A DNA stretch of 64,000 nucleotides from Petunia secreta (GCA_029990175.1 JARKIP010000065.1:7630501-7694500), one strand, 5' to 3'; positions 1 to 11,821 are shown, counted from the first letter of the stretch. The notes: generated from the letters alone by a model not told the origin. Program-made: numbers and translations.

Positions 1-309
1 CCAATCGTCGAGTTGGCGTACATGTGAGTGTTTAACACATAAGCCTCACAAAACAAAGTCCGGTCATGAGCATTAGAGGTTTTTACAAGTACCCATGAGA
101 CGAGTCCCAAAAAAATTAAAATAGAATTCTTCATCAGACCTATTAAACAGCTTCTAATAAGTCGACCGGTCATAATTGACTAAGCCGGAATCTTTTAAAG
201 CAATTTAGCTGTCACTTTAAGTTTTTCTTTTTATTTATTTACTATACTGTTTGAAATAACTACCAATTTTAGAACTTTTTAGGGTTGCCGAATACTATGA
301 CAAAATTTA
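1..309. other. Unassigned flank of the Tat-lineage element
   Basis: No gene, RNA or repeat family recognised. AT-rich sequence to the left of the target duplication at 310-314; the same flank resumes at 15888, so 1-314 and 15888 onward were contiguous before the retrotransposon inserted. Confidence 0.5.
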
Positions 310-314
310 GTAGT
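310..314. repeat. Target-site duplication, left (GTAGT), of G1
   Basis: GTAGT directly abuts the TGTATTGG start of the left LTR and is identical to 15883-15887. Confidence 0.9.
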
Positions 315-1174
315 TGTATTGGCCTAAACCGATTTAGGACAACAAATAGAATGTGGGTCAAGAATATAAGCAATACTAAGGACCTGTTTGTCCATAAGTA
401 CTTTTTCACTTTTTTCAAAAACTTTTTGAAAATCATGTTTGTCCATGAAAGACTGCTAGTTTTTTGAGATTTTTTCAAAAATAGTTTTTGAAAAACCAAA
501 AAGTGCTTTTGACCACTTTTTCCAGTTTTTTCAAAAAATCAATTTTCTTCCCTCACAAAACTTCAACTTTTTCCAAGTAAAATTCATGTCTAAACACAAC
601 TTCAAATTTCAAATATAATTTTTCAACTCAACTTCAAAAACTCTTTTTCAAATATTTTTTGGAATCTATGGCCAAACGGCCACTAAGTATCAAAGTTGCG
701 ATAATAAGCAAAAACGAACGTAAATGATGAAGAAATCACGAGATTTCAATAAATGAGATTGAGTACAAATTTTGCTAGAGTTTCTGTATATATTTCTGAA
801 TGAATACATTATGAAACAAGGAACTATTTATAGGCTAATGAATACAAGAAGTTTGAGCCATGTCCTCCATGTTTCCCACTAGCTCATCCACGCCTCAACT
901 CTCCTGAAAGTAGAGTTAATGGGCTGAAATAATGGGAGAGCACTCTGCTGAAGATTGGTTTATCCACCAAGGCTCGAATCGTCGACCTCGGAGATGTGGA
1001 CTTCTTTTCTGATCGAGGTGATTCTTCACTGAGGTGCAATACGAACTTCATCCTCCGTTGACGACTTCGGTGACTTTTGTATACCCCGAATCATAATTCA
1101 CAAACATCTGTTTGACTCTCATTGAGTCATGCAACCGAGGTGCCACGTACGAAAGTCTATTTTTATCCAAGACA
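315..1174 (-). repeat. 3' LTR of G1
   Basis: Matches 15327-15882 throughout apart from a 301-bp MITE (381-681) and its 6-bp duplication. A TATA-like box in element orientation (TATAAATA, complement of 825-832) is present. Begins TGTATTGGCC and ends CCAAGACA; the partner LTR ends CCAATACA, so this end has point changes. Confidence 0.92.
381..681. mobile_element. MITE inserted in the G1 3' LTR
   Basis: A 301-bp segment absent from the partner LTR. Its ends are imperfect inverted repeats (GACCTGTTTGTCCATA at the left; GGCCGTTTGGCCATAG as the complement of the right), and it is flanked by the direct repeat ACTAAG (375-380, 682-687). No coding capacity; the inside is rich in self-complementary T/A runs such as TTTTTCAAAAACTTTTTGAA. 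Superfamily not assigned: the 6-bp duplication may be an under- or over-call by one or two bases. Confidence 0.85.
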
Positions 1175-1192
1175 GATAGTCCCCCCACTCCT
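1175..1192 (-). other. Polypurine tract of G1
   Basis: Read on the minus strand the bases just before the 3' LTR are GAGTGGGGGGACTATC, a purine-rich run in the position of a plus-strand priming tract. Confidence 0.7.
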
Positions 1193-1393
1193 CGGTCGAA
1201 TGCCAGAGCCACCGAGGAGTGGAATGAATTTAGACGGGAAATCGACGTGGCGAAACGTATGCCAAGAAATTTAAAATTAATTCTATCACTTCACCTTCCC
1301 GTTGCGCCAAACGTGGCGACCGTTAGCTTGTTCTGAACAGCCACGCCACTTCTTTTGGCATTCCCAACGTTCCAATAATGATGACCTTCCTCC

Positions 1394-1400
1394 TATAAAT
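1394..1400 (+). promoter_or_regulatory. TATA box of the antisense gene
   Basis: TATAAAT in a C/T-rich context, about 127 bp ahead of the ATG at 1527 and outside the LTR. It faces away from the LTR, so the antisense gene appears to have its own promoter just inside the element. Confidence 0.6.
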
Positions 1401-1526
1401 GTATCCACTTGTACAATCATCTCCCCATTTATGATCATTCAAACAACATTGCAAAAAATCTTCAAAGCAAATCGAGAAACTCCAATTGTTCTTTTTCAGA
1501 TTCCTTTTACTTCTAAAATCTTCGCC

Positions 1527-4435
1527 ATGTCTGCAACTAATTCCATTTAAGGCTCTAGTGGGTCAGAGGGGAAAGTCCTAGATTCCACCACCATGATCGT
1601 CGGCGACGAACTGGTGAATGTCGTGGAATCCCTTAAGGCTATTACGTCGATGGGCGGTGGTGGAGAAGCTACGTCTCAGGCAGGCGGTTCAAGGTGGCGT
1701 AAAGCTACCGCTGGCCACCAAGTAATCATAGGGGAAGATGACGATGGTGACGATGACGACATGAATAATGGCCGTGCTGGCGATAAAGATGATGTTGATG
1801 GTAATGACTTCACCAGTGTTAATGAGGTTAGTAGCCAAGTGGGCGACCCCGAGGCCAGCAAAGATGGATCTAAGACCGAGGCTAATACCTCAAAGAAGAA
1901 GAAGAAGAAGAAGAAGAAGAAGATTCCTATCGAGGAGGAAATTGACCCTCGGTTGGTTATCATTTCAGATTTCAGCAATGATAAAGACCTTAAGGTTCAG
2001 GTTCAATCCAATGCTCAGCGTGATTTATATAGAAATATGTCGGTGCATGTCATACCAAGTTTGATAACTAAAGACTTGATGTAAACTGTTCGGGCTGACT
2101 GCAAATGGGGACCCGAAGTAGAGATCAGAATTCCAGCCCCTAACATCGCTATTTCAAACCCTGTTCCTGGGTATTCTTCGGTTTATACCTATCCTTTCAC
2201 CATAGGCTTCACTTTACATGTTCATCATATAATCGACACCTTTTGTCGATATTACAATTTATTCTAGGCTCAATTGGGTCCCGGGGTTTGGAGGGTCGTT
2301 CAGGCCCTCAAATATTTAAGAATATTTAAGCCGGCTAGCTGGGTTGCTTTTCACTTTTCAGCACTTGATTTCCCTCTACTATCCTTATTTTCATAAGGTT
2401 GGGGTTATAGCCTTATTGCCTCGTAGGTCTTATGTCATTATGTGCAAAAGTGAAGATTTTGGCGACCGAGTTGGTGCGATCGCTATGTTCTTATCCCAAC
2501 GAGGCTATTATTAGCCGACCCTGATTTTCCGGAGGAGTGGAACGCTCAACGTAAGTATCCCTGCCCTAGCTTCTCACTTCAGTTACTTTAACTTACTCTT
2601 GCTCATTGTCATTTTTGTTGTATGTAGCTAACAAGGTCTCTGTCCACCCACCGAAGGACTTGCTTGAGTGGGTTACAGCAGTGATGGCGCAGAAGAAACG
2701 CCCTCTTCAGCAATAGATGATCATAGCCCCCGAGGAGGAAAATCGTTGGGCGTGCAAGAGACATGGTGAGTTGTTCGTCACATTTGAGCTTTCTCTTTTA
2801 GCACATGCTTTAAGCCATCATCTCTTAACATTTTCCTTCTTTTTCCATTTAGGTTTTAGTAGAAACTTCCAATTTTCGAAGGGCTGGCGCCAAGGTTGGA
2901 GGCGGTAAAGGCTCGTTGCATGCCCAAACCATGCTGGAAACCAAACCCTCGCTAACCTTGGCTTTGCCCTTGTCTTTAGGGGCTGGTTGGTCAGGCTCCT
3001 CGAGGTTGATCACCTCTGTCTCATTTGCTTTGATAGCATTAGGCACCTCATAAGTCACTTTGGGGGTAACTTCAGGGTACAGCCTCAGGCATCTCTTTGT
3101 TGGGCTCATCGATAAGACCCCAGCTCCTCTCAGCCACCACTGCAGAAGCTTGAGCGGTTTTCACTTCAACTCGAGGATGCTTCGCCTTGGTAGGCCTCTT
3201 TGAAACAACTCAATTCTTCTTCGAATCTGTGGGGGAAGGGGGGAGAAAGTTTATAGATGAAAATCGAAGTAGGAGTTGAGATACTTTTAAATCGACCTAC
3301 AAGGATGTCTTCACCTTTTGAAGTCCCCTGGCCCAGTGAGCCCTTAGATTTTTTCTCCTAGGAAAGCTGCCTAGCCAAACTAGCCATCTGGCTAACGCCT
3401 TCTTTGGCGTCTATCACATTCTTCTCCTTTTTCTCTTTCTTCTTTTCTTCTTTCTTCTCTTTCTTCTTTTCCTTCTCCTCTTCAACTTCTCTCTCATCCC
3501 CCTGCTGGACTGCACCAAAAAAGACCTCATGGGGCTCGAGGAGCTGATTGGGTCGAAAGAGGAGAAAATACTTGGGCGCCTTAGTCCGATGAAATTGATG
3601 TCCACATCAGCTGCTTCTGCACTCCGCGTAAGTTCTTTCCCCAACTTGTGTTTTACTTTCCTTTGGACTTGCAATATCTAAATTTTGAACCTTTCTTTCA
3701 GAGTCTTGTCCTCTCTTCAAAGTGGTGCAAATGGAGCGTGCCAGGGCCGAGGAGCTCCAAAATGTCAAGGACGTTTGGGAGGACAAGAAGAGGGGTTACT
3801 TGGCTCAGATCTCCGAGCTTCAATCACAGCTAGCCACATCGAACCTTGTGTTGAACCAAGCTCGCTAGGTTGTTCCTATGTCTGAAGCAGATGGGCGTGA
3901 AGCTTTGGCCGCTTCCGAGGCTCATTTCCAAGCGCTGAACAATGAGTTCATGGTGGAGCGCACGGGGCTGAATTTGGAGGTTGAGTGGCTCCAGGTCGAA
4001 GTAACCCTTTCTAAAGCCGAAGCCCTTGAGAATGTTGAGAAATATCACGCTAAGTTGAGGGATTATACAGCCCAACTTGGCCGATTGCAAAGCCAAGTGG
4101 ATCAAGTGCCAGCTTTAAAGAGTGAGGTTGCATAACTTCGGGAGAAGATTGCTGACCTTAACAAACGAGCCGAAGTGAAGGCCACATTAGAGCAGGTTAA
4201 ATTGGGGAAGATCATCTTAGAGGATGAAATTGCCAAGGCGCGAAACGATGCCGCCGAAGCTCAAAAGATAGTGGATGATCTTCCATCGAGTGAGGGTTCG
4301 TATAATGAGGAATCCGAGAATGATGAAGGTGGCGAAGAGAGCGCCAATGATGATGAGGAAAGCACTGAGGAGGGGAACCCCGAGAGGGAGACAGTCCCTG
4401 GTCTTAGCTTAACCCTTATAGCTTTTCTTGCTTAG
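1527..4435 (+). pseudogene. Antisense gene of the Tat-lineage element (PF04195-like, coiled-coil C-terminus), broken
   Basis: Transcribed opposite to gag-pol. From the ATG at 1527 the frame has a stop after seven codons, then continues past the ATG at 1593 with an acidic, Asp-rich stretch and a run of ten lysines encoded by (AAG)n. After another stop at 2082 the reading frame carries a segment resembling the plant 'putative gypsy type transposon' family (PF04195; WGPEVEIRIP, LGPGVWRVVQALKYL). Three segments look like introns with GT-AG ends: 2551-2627, 2766-2852 and 3628-3701. The last part (about 3710-4435) is a heptad-rich coiled coil ending in an acidic tail (SEGSYNEESENDEGGEE). Stops at 3868 and 4132 and frame changes make it a pseudogene. 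Antisense genes here are described for Retand-type Tat elements; the function is unknown. Confidence 0.72.
1893..1924. repeat. (AAG)n microsatellite in the antisense gene
   Basis: About ten AAG units coding a lysine run; a slippage-prone site inside the reading frame. Confidence 0.9.
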
Positions 4436-5059
4436 TTCTGTTTTGTTTTTGCTATAGCCTTTGGGCTTTTGATGTAAATAACTTTTGCGGCCTTCGGGCC
4501 TTGAATGAATATGTCTTTTTCCTTTAAGTGTTAGCTTTCATTTTGCTTTAGAAAATATTTTGAGCTGAACACTTAGAATAGTTTTGCTTCCAAGACTTAT
4601 TTCGTACGAAATCGATGCTAACTTGGAACGACGTATCATTCCCGAGTCGATACATGTAAGAGATAACTTCGGTATATAGAATCTCAGAAACAAAGAGATA
4701 TTGAATTAAGTTTATTTCATTGATAATATCAACGAGCCATAATTGGCTTTTAAATAGAGCCTAGTTTAACTAAGACTTAGGCGAAAAAATAAAAAAATGC
4801 CACTACTGGGCGAATGTTACAAAGTGCTAATCTACTCTTCGGACGTCAATCCTCGGTTGTCGAGTAGATAGACTTCGGTGAGAAGAGCTTTCAGCTTGAC
4901 CTCGGCCACATCCCTCTCACACACCCCTAGTGTTCGGGTGTGAATCTTGATAAAGATCTGAACACTGTGTATCGTCTCCTCCATTTTCTAGAACGGTCAA
5001 GCAAAGAAAAACAAGGGGTAAGTTAGACTTATTCGACCAAAGCCTCTGGAGCGCCATCG

Positions 5060-6330
5060 GCTCGAAGCTATAGGTGAAATTTTATTGATCAAGGACTGTT
5101 TACCTTGATGCTAGAAGTAGTATCATTTTAAATTAGAAATGTTCCAATTCAAGGGCTCGGGCTTGCCCTTTAAATCTTCAAGTTGGTAGGAACCCTTTCC
5201 GATGATTGCTTTGATTTTGTATGGCCCTTCCCAGTTTGCGACAAGTTTTCCAGTGTTCTTTTCCTTAGTTGACTGATTCAAAGCTTTCAACACATAATCA
5301 CCAACTTTGAAATTTCTAAGTTTGGCTTTCCTGTTGAGGTATGCTTCGATTTGCCTCTTTTGAGCCTCCTATCGAATCAAGGCTAATTCCTTTTTCTCTT
5401 CGAGTAAGTCCAGCTCTATGCGCATAGCCTGTTGATTCGCGTCCTCGATAGCATGGGCGTACCGAAGGCTTGGTTCACCTACTTCTACGGTAATGAGTGA
5501 ATCCATCCCACAAGAGAGGGGAAAAGGGCTCCACCAGTGCTATTCTTTTCTGTAGTCCGCATAGCCCACAACATCCCGCACAACTCTTCGGGCCATGGAC
5601 CCTTTCCCTCATCAAGCCTTTATTTTTATGTTCTCAATGATGATTTTATTTGAAGATTCGGCTTGGTCATTCACACTTGGGTGATAAGGCGTTGATACTA
5701 TTCTTTTTATGCCCTATTGTTTCAAGAAGTATATGACAGTGTCCCCATAAACTGAGACCCATTGTCGCAAGTAATTTTCCTTGGGACTCCGAACCTATAG
5801 ATTATATTTTTTTGAATGAAGTCCATCACCTCCTTCTGTCTAACCTCGGTGAAGGCCTATACTTCTACCCACTTGGTGAAGTAGTCGGTCAGCACCAATA
5901 TGAGCCGAACACTTCCCATCGCCTTCGACAGTAGTCCTATTATATCCATTCCCCACTTCATAAATGGCCACGGTGACACGAGCGAATGTAGGGGTTCGGC
6001 TTGTTGATGGATCATTCGACTGAATGTAGTTGGCCAATAGTGTCCAGCTCAAAGTAGCTAGCGTACTAGAGCTTTTCCTCCCAAATGATTGCCACAGTTG
6101 CCTTCGTGAATTTCCCTTATAACATAACTAATCTCCACGGACCCGAACTATTACCCATCGGGCCGCTGCACATTCTCCTATACAATCTTCCCAAAATTAT
6201 CGAATAAGAGGCTGCTTGAGTCCGTAACTTTTTTCCTTCTTTCTTGTCGGGGGAAGAGTCCCCGACTCAAAATAGGAGATGAATTTGTTCCGCCAATCCT
6301 ATTTGTGATCCACCGAATTGACTTCCAATT
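5060..6330 (-). pseudogene. G1 integrase region, decayed
   Basis: Minus-strand translation, in changing frames, shows an HHCC-like remnant (EIHEGNCGNH near 6120), the first catalytic Asp in MDIIG (near 5955), the second in CDNGSQF (near 5765), the Glu region AESSNKIIIENIK (near 5650), and a C-terminal GKLVANWEGPYKI segment near 5230. Many stops and at least two frameshifts. It would have joined the cDNA to chromosomal DNA. The order after the RNase H domains is as expected for Ty3/gypsy. Confidence 0.75.
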
Positions 6331-6339
6331 TCATGTCTT

Positions 6340-7254
6340 TCATTTGTGTTGAGAGCAATCGAACGACTGAATCATCCCCGAGTGTTTTTCTTCGACAGGC
6401 AAATTAGCCAAGGCGTCGGCCTCTGGATTTTTCTCCCGGGGTATCTGTTTGACTTTCCACTCTTGAAAGTGAGCCAAGATGTGTTGTGCTTGGGCTAAGA
6501 AATTTTGCATTCTGGGCTCACGAGCCGAATAGTCCCCGAGAACTTTATTTACCACCAGATGTGAGTCGCATCTCAACTCAACTCTTTCCACCCCCATTTC
6601 CTTCGCCAACTCCAAGCCTGTTATAGCTGCTTCGTATTCGGCTTCATTGTTCGTTATCTTCTTAAAGTCTAATTTTTTCCCCTGTTGGTGCTATCAAGAC
6701 TATCCCCAGCCCCGAACCTTTGGAGTTGGTTGCTCCATCGGTGTATAGCGTCTATGTTTCCAAGGTCGACCCTTAGACATCAAATTTTCCTTTTCGGCCT
6801 CGGGGAGGATCCCAACACTGAAGTCAGCTACAAAGTCTGCCAAGACTTGGATTTAATGGTCGTTCGGGGTTGGTACGTGATATCATGTTCACTCAACTCT
6901 ACCACCCATTTGGATTATCTTCATGATAACTCTAGTTTATGCAATATACTTCTCAAAGGAAAAGTGGTGACTACGGCTATTGGATGGCATTGAAAATAAG
7001 GCCGTAGTTTCCGAGCAGCTACATTTAAAGCAAGCGCTAACTTTTCTAAATGGGGATACCTGGTTTTAGCGTAGAGGAGAGTTTTGCTTACGTAGTAGAT
7101 GGGCTGTTTCTTGCCATCTTCCTCTCGAACCAACACAGTGCTCACTGACACCTCAGACACAGCCAAGTAGACCAACAAAATTTCTCCCTCTTTCGGCTTG
7201 GCGAGCAACAGCGCGTTAGTCAAATAGTGTTTCAACTCTTTCAGCGCTTCTTTA
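6340..7254 (-). pseudogene. G1 RNase H and second (Tat-type) RNase H, decayed
   Basis: The upstream part (7235-6921) has the RT-linked RNase H pattern (YLTNALLLAKPKEGE, YYVSKTLLYAKTRYPHLEK). Further on (about 6780-6380) a second RNase H fold appears with TLYTDGATN, ELRCDSHLVVNKVLGDYSAR and IPREKNPEADALANL. Two RNase H domains in tandem mark the Tat lineage. The first domain was contiguous with RT until element A inserted at 7260: RT ends at 11827 on one side and this region starts at 7254 on the other, sharing the duplicated CACTC. Stops separate the two domains. Confidence 0.85.
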
Positions 7255-7259
7255 CACTC

Positions 7260-8074
7260 TGATAAAGGGTAAAATAGCGGAAGCTAATTACCATACAAAT
7301 AGATGCGGAAGCAAAAATAAGATAGAATGATATCTAACAAGATATCGAGATAAAAGAAAAACGAGGCTTGAAACAATTACCTAAGTAGCACCGAGGAACT
7401 TATCTCGATACACCCCTGGTGAAAGTCAAGGATCACCTATACTACATAATTACCCTCAAGAGACACTCGGCTCTTGCAAATAGATTGATCAAAGAGGTTT
7501 GACGTTCAACTTGGATTCGACCAAGTGAAATCATGCCCGCTCACGGGTTCCTTCATTGAGATTCACTCAAATGATACATCATTTTATATTCAAAGTTGTG
7601 TGATGTAATGAAATGGCTAAGGGTTCTATTTATAGACCCTTCTAAGACTCAAGTGAAATGACTAAAATATCCTCAAGCCAAGTTAAGACAATATACAACA
7701 CTTAGGGGCGAAATAGGAAGTTTAATCCAAAAGTAGGAGTCTTCAGCGTTTGGGGCGCTCCACCTGGGTGTTGGGCACTCCGCCTGGATGAGCTTCTGAT
7801 CAAACGAGGCCCCAGGTTTGGGCGCTCCACCTGGTGATCAGGCGCTCCGCCTGGTTGCGTCGAAGCTGGGCGCTTCGCCTGGCCCTGATGCGTAGGCTTC
7901 CTTCCTTCAATTGAGGTCAAATGCATGATCTTCAAATCATCTCCGAAGCTCTTGCCCTCGCATCCTCGCTTCCTCCTAGCTTCAAATCGTCGCTGAAGCT
8001 CTTGACTTGTATCCTTTGTGCTCTCAAACTTGGCTCTTGATGGTTGGTGTCTTGGCCCGAGTTGCCCCGTATCA
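7260..8074 (-). repeat. 3' LTR of element A
   Basis: 815 bp, closely similar to 11027-11821. TATA box TATAAATA on the minus strand (7628-7635). A cluster of five GC-rich inverted repeats lies at about 7755-7885, upstream of the TATA box in element orientation, that is, in U3. Confidence 0.92.
7755..7885 (-). repeat. Hairpin cluster, U3 of element A (3' LTR)
   Basis: Five units of the form GGCG-CTC-CGCC, some decayed (GGCGCTCCACC, GGCACTCCGCC, GGCGCTTCGCC), spaced 10-45 bp. Read on the sense strand the core is GAG. Confidence 0.85.
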
Positions 8075-8087
8075 TCCTCCCCCTCTT
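8075..8087 (-). other. Polypurine tract of element A
   Basis: AAGAGGGGGAGGA on the minus strand immediately before the 3' LTR; the equivalent in other members is AAGAAGGGGAGGA. Confidence 0.85.
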
Positions 8088-8162
8088 GAAAGAATTTCGT
8101 CCCCGAAATCAAACCATCAAAGTCTACATCCAAAGACAAACACAACCAAAAATTTCCTACTG

Positions 8163-9938
8163 CTAGAGTAGATTAGTGCCAAAAGTGTGGGAAAACACAC
8201 TCTTATGGTACAACCAAGTATCAATAGCAATGAAGAATTTAATGTTCCCAAAGGAAACAACACGTACTTGGTTCATCAAAGAAGTGCACCCAACACAAGA
8301 ACAAATAAAGGGATTAATAGGGCATGGAAAATGCAAGATCAATCTATCAATAGTCCTATGATCCCTAAGCTCATTGTTAACACACCAAACCTTCGATGAA
8401 ATATTTTTACAATATGGCACAATGGTTTTGGCATGCCCAATTCTGAAAGTGTGGTTAACATGTGGGATGGAGTAGGCAAAGTAGTTCCTTCTACCACTAG
8501 CATCATTTACTCCACTCCCCTTCTTAAGAGCTCTCATACTCACACTAAGAGATACTTCCTCACCTCCAATTTCATCCTTATGACAACCCCCCTCACAAGG
8601 TAAACTCTCAAGGAAGGCATTAATAATGGCCTCTTCATCATCATAACCCAAACCTACAAGAGTAGGGTCACTAGAAGAATCATCTACCTCACTCAAAGCT
8701 TCAAACAAAAGGTTGTCTATGGGATCAAATCCCTAACATCATGGAGGTTCCAACTCATTCCAAACTCTAGTTTGATACAAATCATCGCCACAAATAAAGA
8801 TGCTCTCAAACAAAGGATTAGTAAAAGTACACATCTCATTCTCGAGGTCAAGCAAAGGTGAAGTATCATAACTAGGTTCATCACCCACACTTGAAGAGCC
8901 ATCGAATACAATCCGATCCATCTCATCCACTAGGGACTCCTCAAGGTCACTACCTTCCCCACTACAACACATAGGTCCACCAAAGGCAATTAAATCAACA
9001 AGGGCATGATCAAACAACTCATCTTCCCCTTTATAAAAAATTGGTGGTGTGTCATAACAAGGCTCACAAGTATAGTCAACTACTATTTCCTCACTAAAGA
9101 GAGGTTCATTGAATATCGAGCTCATGGTTTGATATGGCTTATCAATCTTCTCAACTAGTGGTTCACATGCACATACAAGTTGACTAATCGACTCTATGCT
9201 AGTTGTAAATTCATTAAATGCAACACAAGTACCAACTAGCATTGAGTCTTCACAAGATAAGGGATTAACATGTTCATGAAAGGGTGAGGTAACACTTACA
9301 TTTGAGTCGTTCCCTTGAGCACTCACATCTCTTGAACTGTTGCGCTCAATCCCTCCGTCATGAAGCTCACAATGAAGATCTATGTCATCTTGTCTTCCTT
9401 CCAAGGCACATGGTTGAGGCTCCAATAGCTCGCCTCCAAAAGTACCTACACAAAAGCTATAGCAAGAAGAAGAAGAAGAAGAAGAAGAAGAAGAAGAAGA
9501 TGTAGCATAGTTAGAACAAAGGGTGTCCTCACTCTCATTTTGTCTTTCCTCTCCTCTTCTTTCTTTAACTTTTCTTTCAAGGCCAAGTGTAGATTCGGGT
9601 GACAATCCACTCACATCACTCCTCACTTCCTCTCCTTTTTCCACTCTAGGATTTTCACCGATCACTCCCTTACTCCTCCCCATGTTTTGTCTCTCATTTT
9701 CAAGAACATTAGGATGAGGTTCAAGAATTTCCTCATTTGGAGTAAAGTGACTCTTAACTTTTTGTTCATCACCTTGGGGATTACCCAAGTTCTGGGGAAT
9801 GCCCAACGGTTGGGGAATGCCTAACATTCCATCATTAGTGCCTTCTCCGGCATCTTTTTGGACACTCGGGGTCCATTCTTGTTCGAGGCTCTCAAACCTC
9901 AACCTTATGGATCTCACCTTGGCCAAGAGGTAGGCCAA
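8163..9938 (-). CDS. Accessory ORF of element A (unknown function), two internal stops
   Basis: One frame from 9938 to 8163, broken only by two nearby stops at about 8717-8741 where relatives read Trp-Cys-Glu. The N-terminus (LLAKVRSIRLRFESLE...TPSVQ...GEGT) resembles the gag N-terminus of D and E. Then follow a linker, a polyserine run from a (TCT)n microsatellite, and the conserved acidic region: CYDTPPIFYKGEDELFDH, LEESLVDEMDRIVFD, TNPLFES, ALKKGSG, YFAYSIPHVNHT, and WLYHKSVFSHT at the end. The same blocks in the same order are in C (24192-25553) and E (53148-54514). No catalytic motif, signal peptide or membrane segment is visible. It occupies the space where RT, RNase H and integrase would be. 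I do not recognise the family. Confidence 0.75.
9463..9500. repeat. (AGA)n microsatellite within the accessory ORF
   Basis: Twelve or so triplets encoding polyserine on the minus strand; the other two copies of the ORF have only short Ser/Asn runs here. Confidence 0.9.
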
Positions 9939-10435
9939 AGTGCTTATCGGGACTTAATGGTCTAATCAATGTCTCCGGCCATGTACCTACAAAATCAAAG
10001 ACTAAAGAAAGAGGTTAGAGTAAAATCTCATATGCTCCCTCACTTTTGAATGTCACTCGGGTACACTCAATTTAGTGGTGTGATAGGATCACTCAAGCTT
10101 GATTTCAAAGGCTTTCTCGTAGTTGAACAACCTCCTCAATAACCACTCAAGTTCACACGAACGAAATACTCTTCGGGGTGAGTGGAATTGATGTGACTCG
10201 ATGGAGGAACGACTAGATGAGTGAGCGGTTGAAGCAACAAAGTTCTACGAGTCTTCTTTGAGTTCTAATCTCCGGTAAGCACGATTGATTCTAAAGGCTC
10301 AAAAAACTAGTACTAATCAAGTAGGAATGTACTCTACAAGTACTAGTCGGAAGCAATTCAATCAAAGAAACATAAAACCCTACGAAGAAAAACTACCCAC
10401 GGCTGAAACAGGGTTCAGGTGCACCTCCCAGAGGT

Positions 10436-10555
10436 TAGGCGCTCCGCCCAGTCTATTCAGGCGCTCCACCCAGTGTTAGGCGCACCGCCTGGGCTGTGAG
10501 GCAGTGGCCTGGCTAGGCGCTCCGCTCAGTGGCCAGACGCTCCGCCCAGAGCTGT
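10436..10555 (-). repeat. Hairpin cluster, leader of element A
   Basis: Five units (GGCGCTCCGCCCA, GGCGCTCCACCCA, GGCGCACCGCCTG, GGCGCTCCGCTCA, GACGCTCCGCCCA) between the PBS and the first ORF, in the untranslated leader. Confidence 0.85.
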
Positions 10556-11008
10556 GTTTCAGCTTTTTCCACAACGTGTTTTTTGTCGATTTTGACCTAA
10601 ATTCTTCAACGATTTCAAGTTGTTTCTCAAATCAAAGGATACCTAAAGGTGTTTTCAACTATTACAAACAATCCCCAATGATTTATATCAACAAACAACT
10701 ATCAACAAGATCAAATCAAGATTTGAAACAAAAACTTCAAAGTTTCAAGAATTTTGGTATTTTAAAATTTCGATCTATAATCCGTAACACCAAAACACGT
10801 TATAAGGGTATCAAATCAACAAGTTAACAACATAGAACAATCCCCAATACTTTTTAATACTTGGGGATTCGATTCCAACCCGATCTATGAAATTTTTTTC
10901 AAATTTTCAACTTTTCCAATTTTTTTGTTTTTCTTCTTTTTCTTCAAGAAAAACAACACAATAATAACAACAAGAACAAGAATGAGGATTCGTAAGAACG
11001 ATACCCTA

Positions 11009-11025
11009 GCCTCACTCTGATACCA
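11009..11025 (-). other. Primer-binding site of element A
   Basis: TGGTATCAGAGTGAGGC on the minus strand, two bases inside the 5' LTR. The first eleven bases match the 3' end of plant initiator tRNA-Met. Confidence 0.88.
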
Positions 11026-11026
11026 A

Positions 11027-11821
11027 TACATAAGGGGTAAAATAGCGGAAGCTAAATACCATTCAAATAGATGCGGAAGCGAAAATAAGATAGAAGGATA
11101 TCTAACAAGATATCGAGATAAAAGCAAGACGAGGCTTGAAACGATTACCTAAGTAGCACCAAGGAACTTGTCTCGACACACCCTAGGTGAATGTCAAGGA
11201 TCACCTATACTACGCAACTACCCTCAAGAGACACTCGACTCTTGCAAATAGAATGATCAAAGAGGTTCGATGTTCAACTTGGATTCGACCAAGTGAAACC
11301 ATGCCCGCTCACGGGTTCTTCATTGAGATTCACTCAAATGATACATCATTCTATATTCAAAGTTATGTGATGTAATGAAATGGCTAAGGGTTCTATTTAT
11401 AGACCCTTCTAAGACTCAAGTGAAATGACTAAAATGCCCTCAATCCAAGTTAAGACAATATACAACACTTAGGGGCGAAATAGGACGTTTAAGCCAAAAG
11501 TAGGAGTCTTCAGCGTTTGGGACGCTCCGCCTGGATGAGACTCTGATCAAAAGAGGCCTCAGGCTTGGGTGCTCCGCCTGGTTGCCTCGAAGTTGGGTGC
11601 CCCGCCTGGCTTCTAGGCACTCCGCCTGGCCCTGATGCGTAGGCTTCCTTCCTTCAATTGAGCTCAAATGCATGATCTTCAAATCATCTCCGAAGCTCTT
11701 GCCCTCGCATCCTCGCTTCCTCCTAGCTTCAAATCGTCGTCGAAGCTCTTAACTTGTATCCTTTGTGATCTCAAGCTTGGATCTTGATGGTTGGTGTCCT
11801 GGCCCGAGTTGCCCCGTATCA
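11027..11821 (-). repeat. 5' LTR of element A
   Basis: About 795 bp, pairing with 7260-8074. TATA box at 11394-11401 (minus). Hairpin units at about 11518-11635: four, against five in the 3' LTR. Confidence 0.92.
11518..11635 (-). repeat. Hairpin cluster, U3 of element A (5' LTR)
   Basis: Four units (GACGCTCCGCC, GGTGCTCCGCC, GGTGCCCCGCC, GGCACTCCGCC). Position matches 7755-7885 but one unit is missing. Confidence 0.8.

Larger units (their letters stand above)
7260..11821 (-). mobile_element. Complete non-autonomous CRM-like LTR element A
   Basis: LTRs start TGATACGGGGC (minus strand) and end TTATCA/TTATGTA, with the 5-bp duplication CACTC on both sides (7255-7259, 11822-11826). PBS for initiator tRNA-Met and a polypurine tract are in place. 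Inside there is one long ORF (8163-9938) and no RT, RNase H or integrase. The family is the same as B-E: LTR start, PBS, polypurine tract and hairpin clusters all match. It splits the pol gene of G1. Confidence 0.93.

Noticed and set aside
3414..3674. Minus-strand Arg/Lys-rich frame
   Set aside because: Produced by a (CTT)n-like stretch on the strand opposite the antisense gene; no homology seen.
9302..9505. Plus-strand frame ending in polylysine
   Set aside because: Shadow of the polyserine microsatellite in element A's accessory ORF.
10436..10555. Regular GC-rich repeats resembling a CRISPR array
   Set aside because: Units are degenerate, very short and palindromic, spacing is irregular, and they sit at fixed places in LTR elements of a plant genome.
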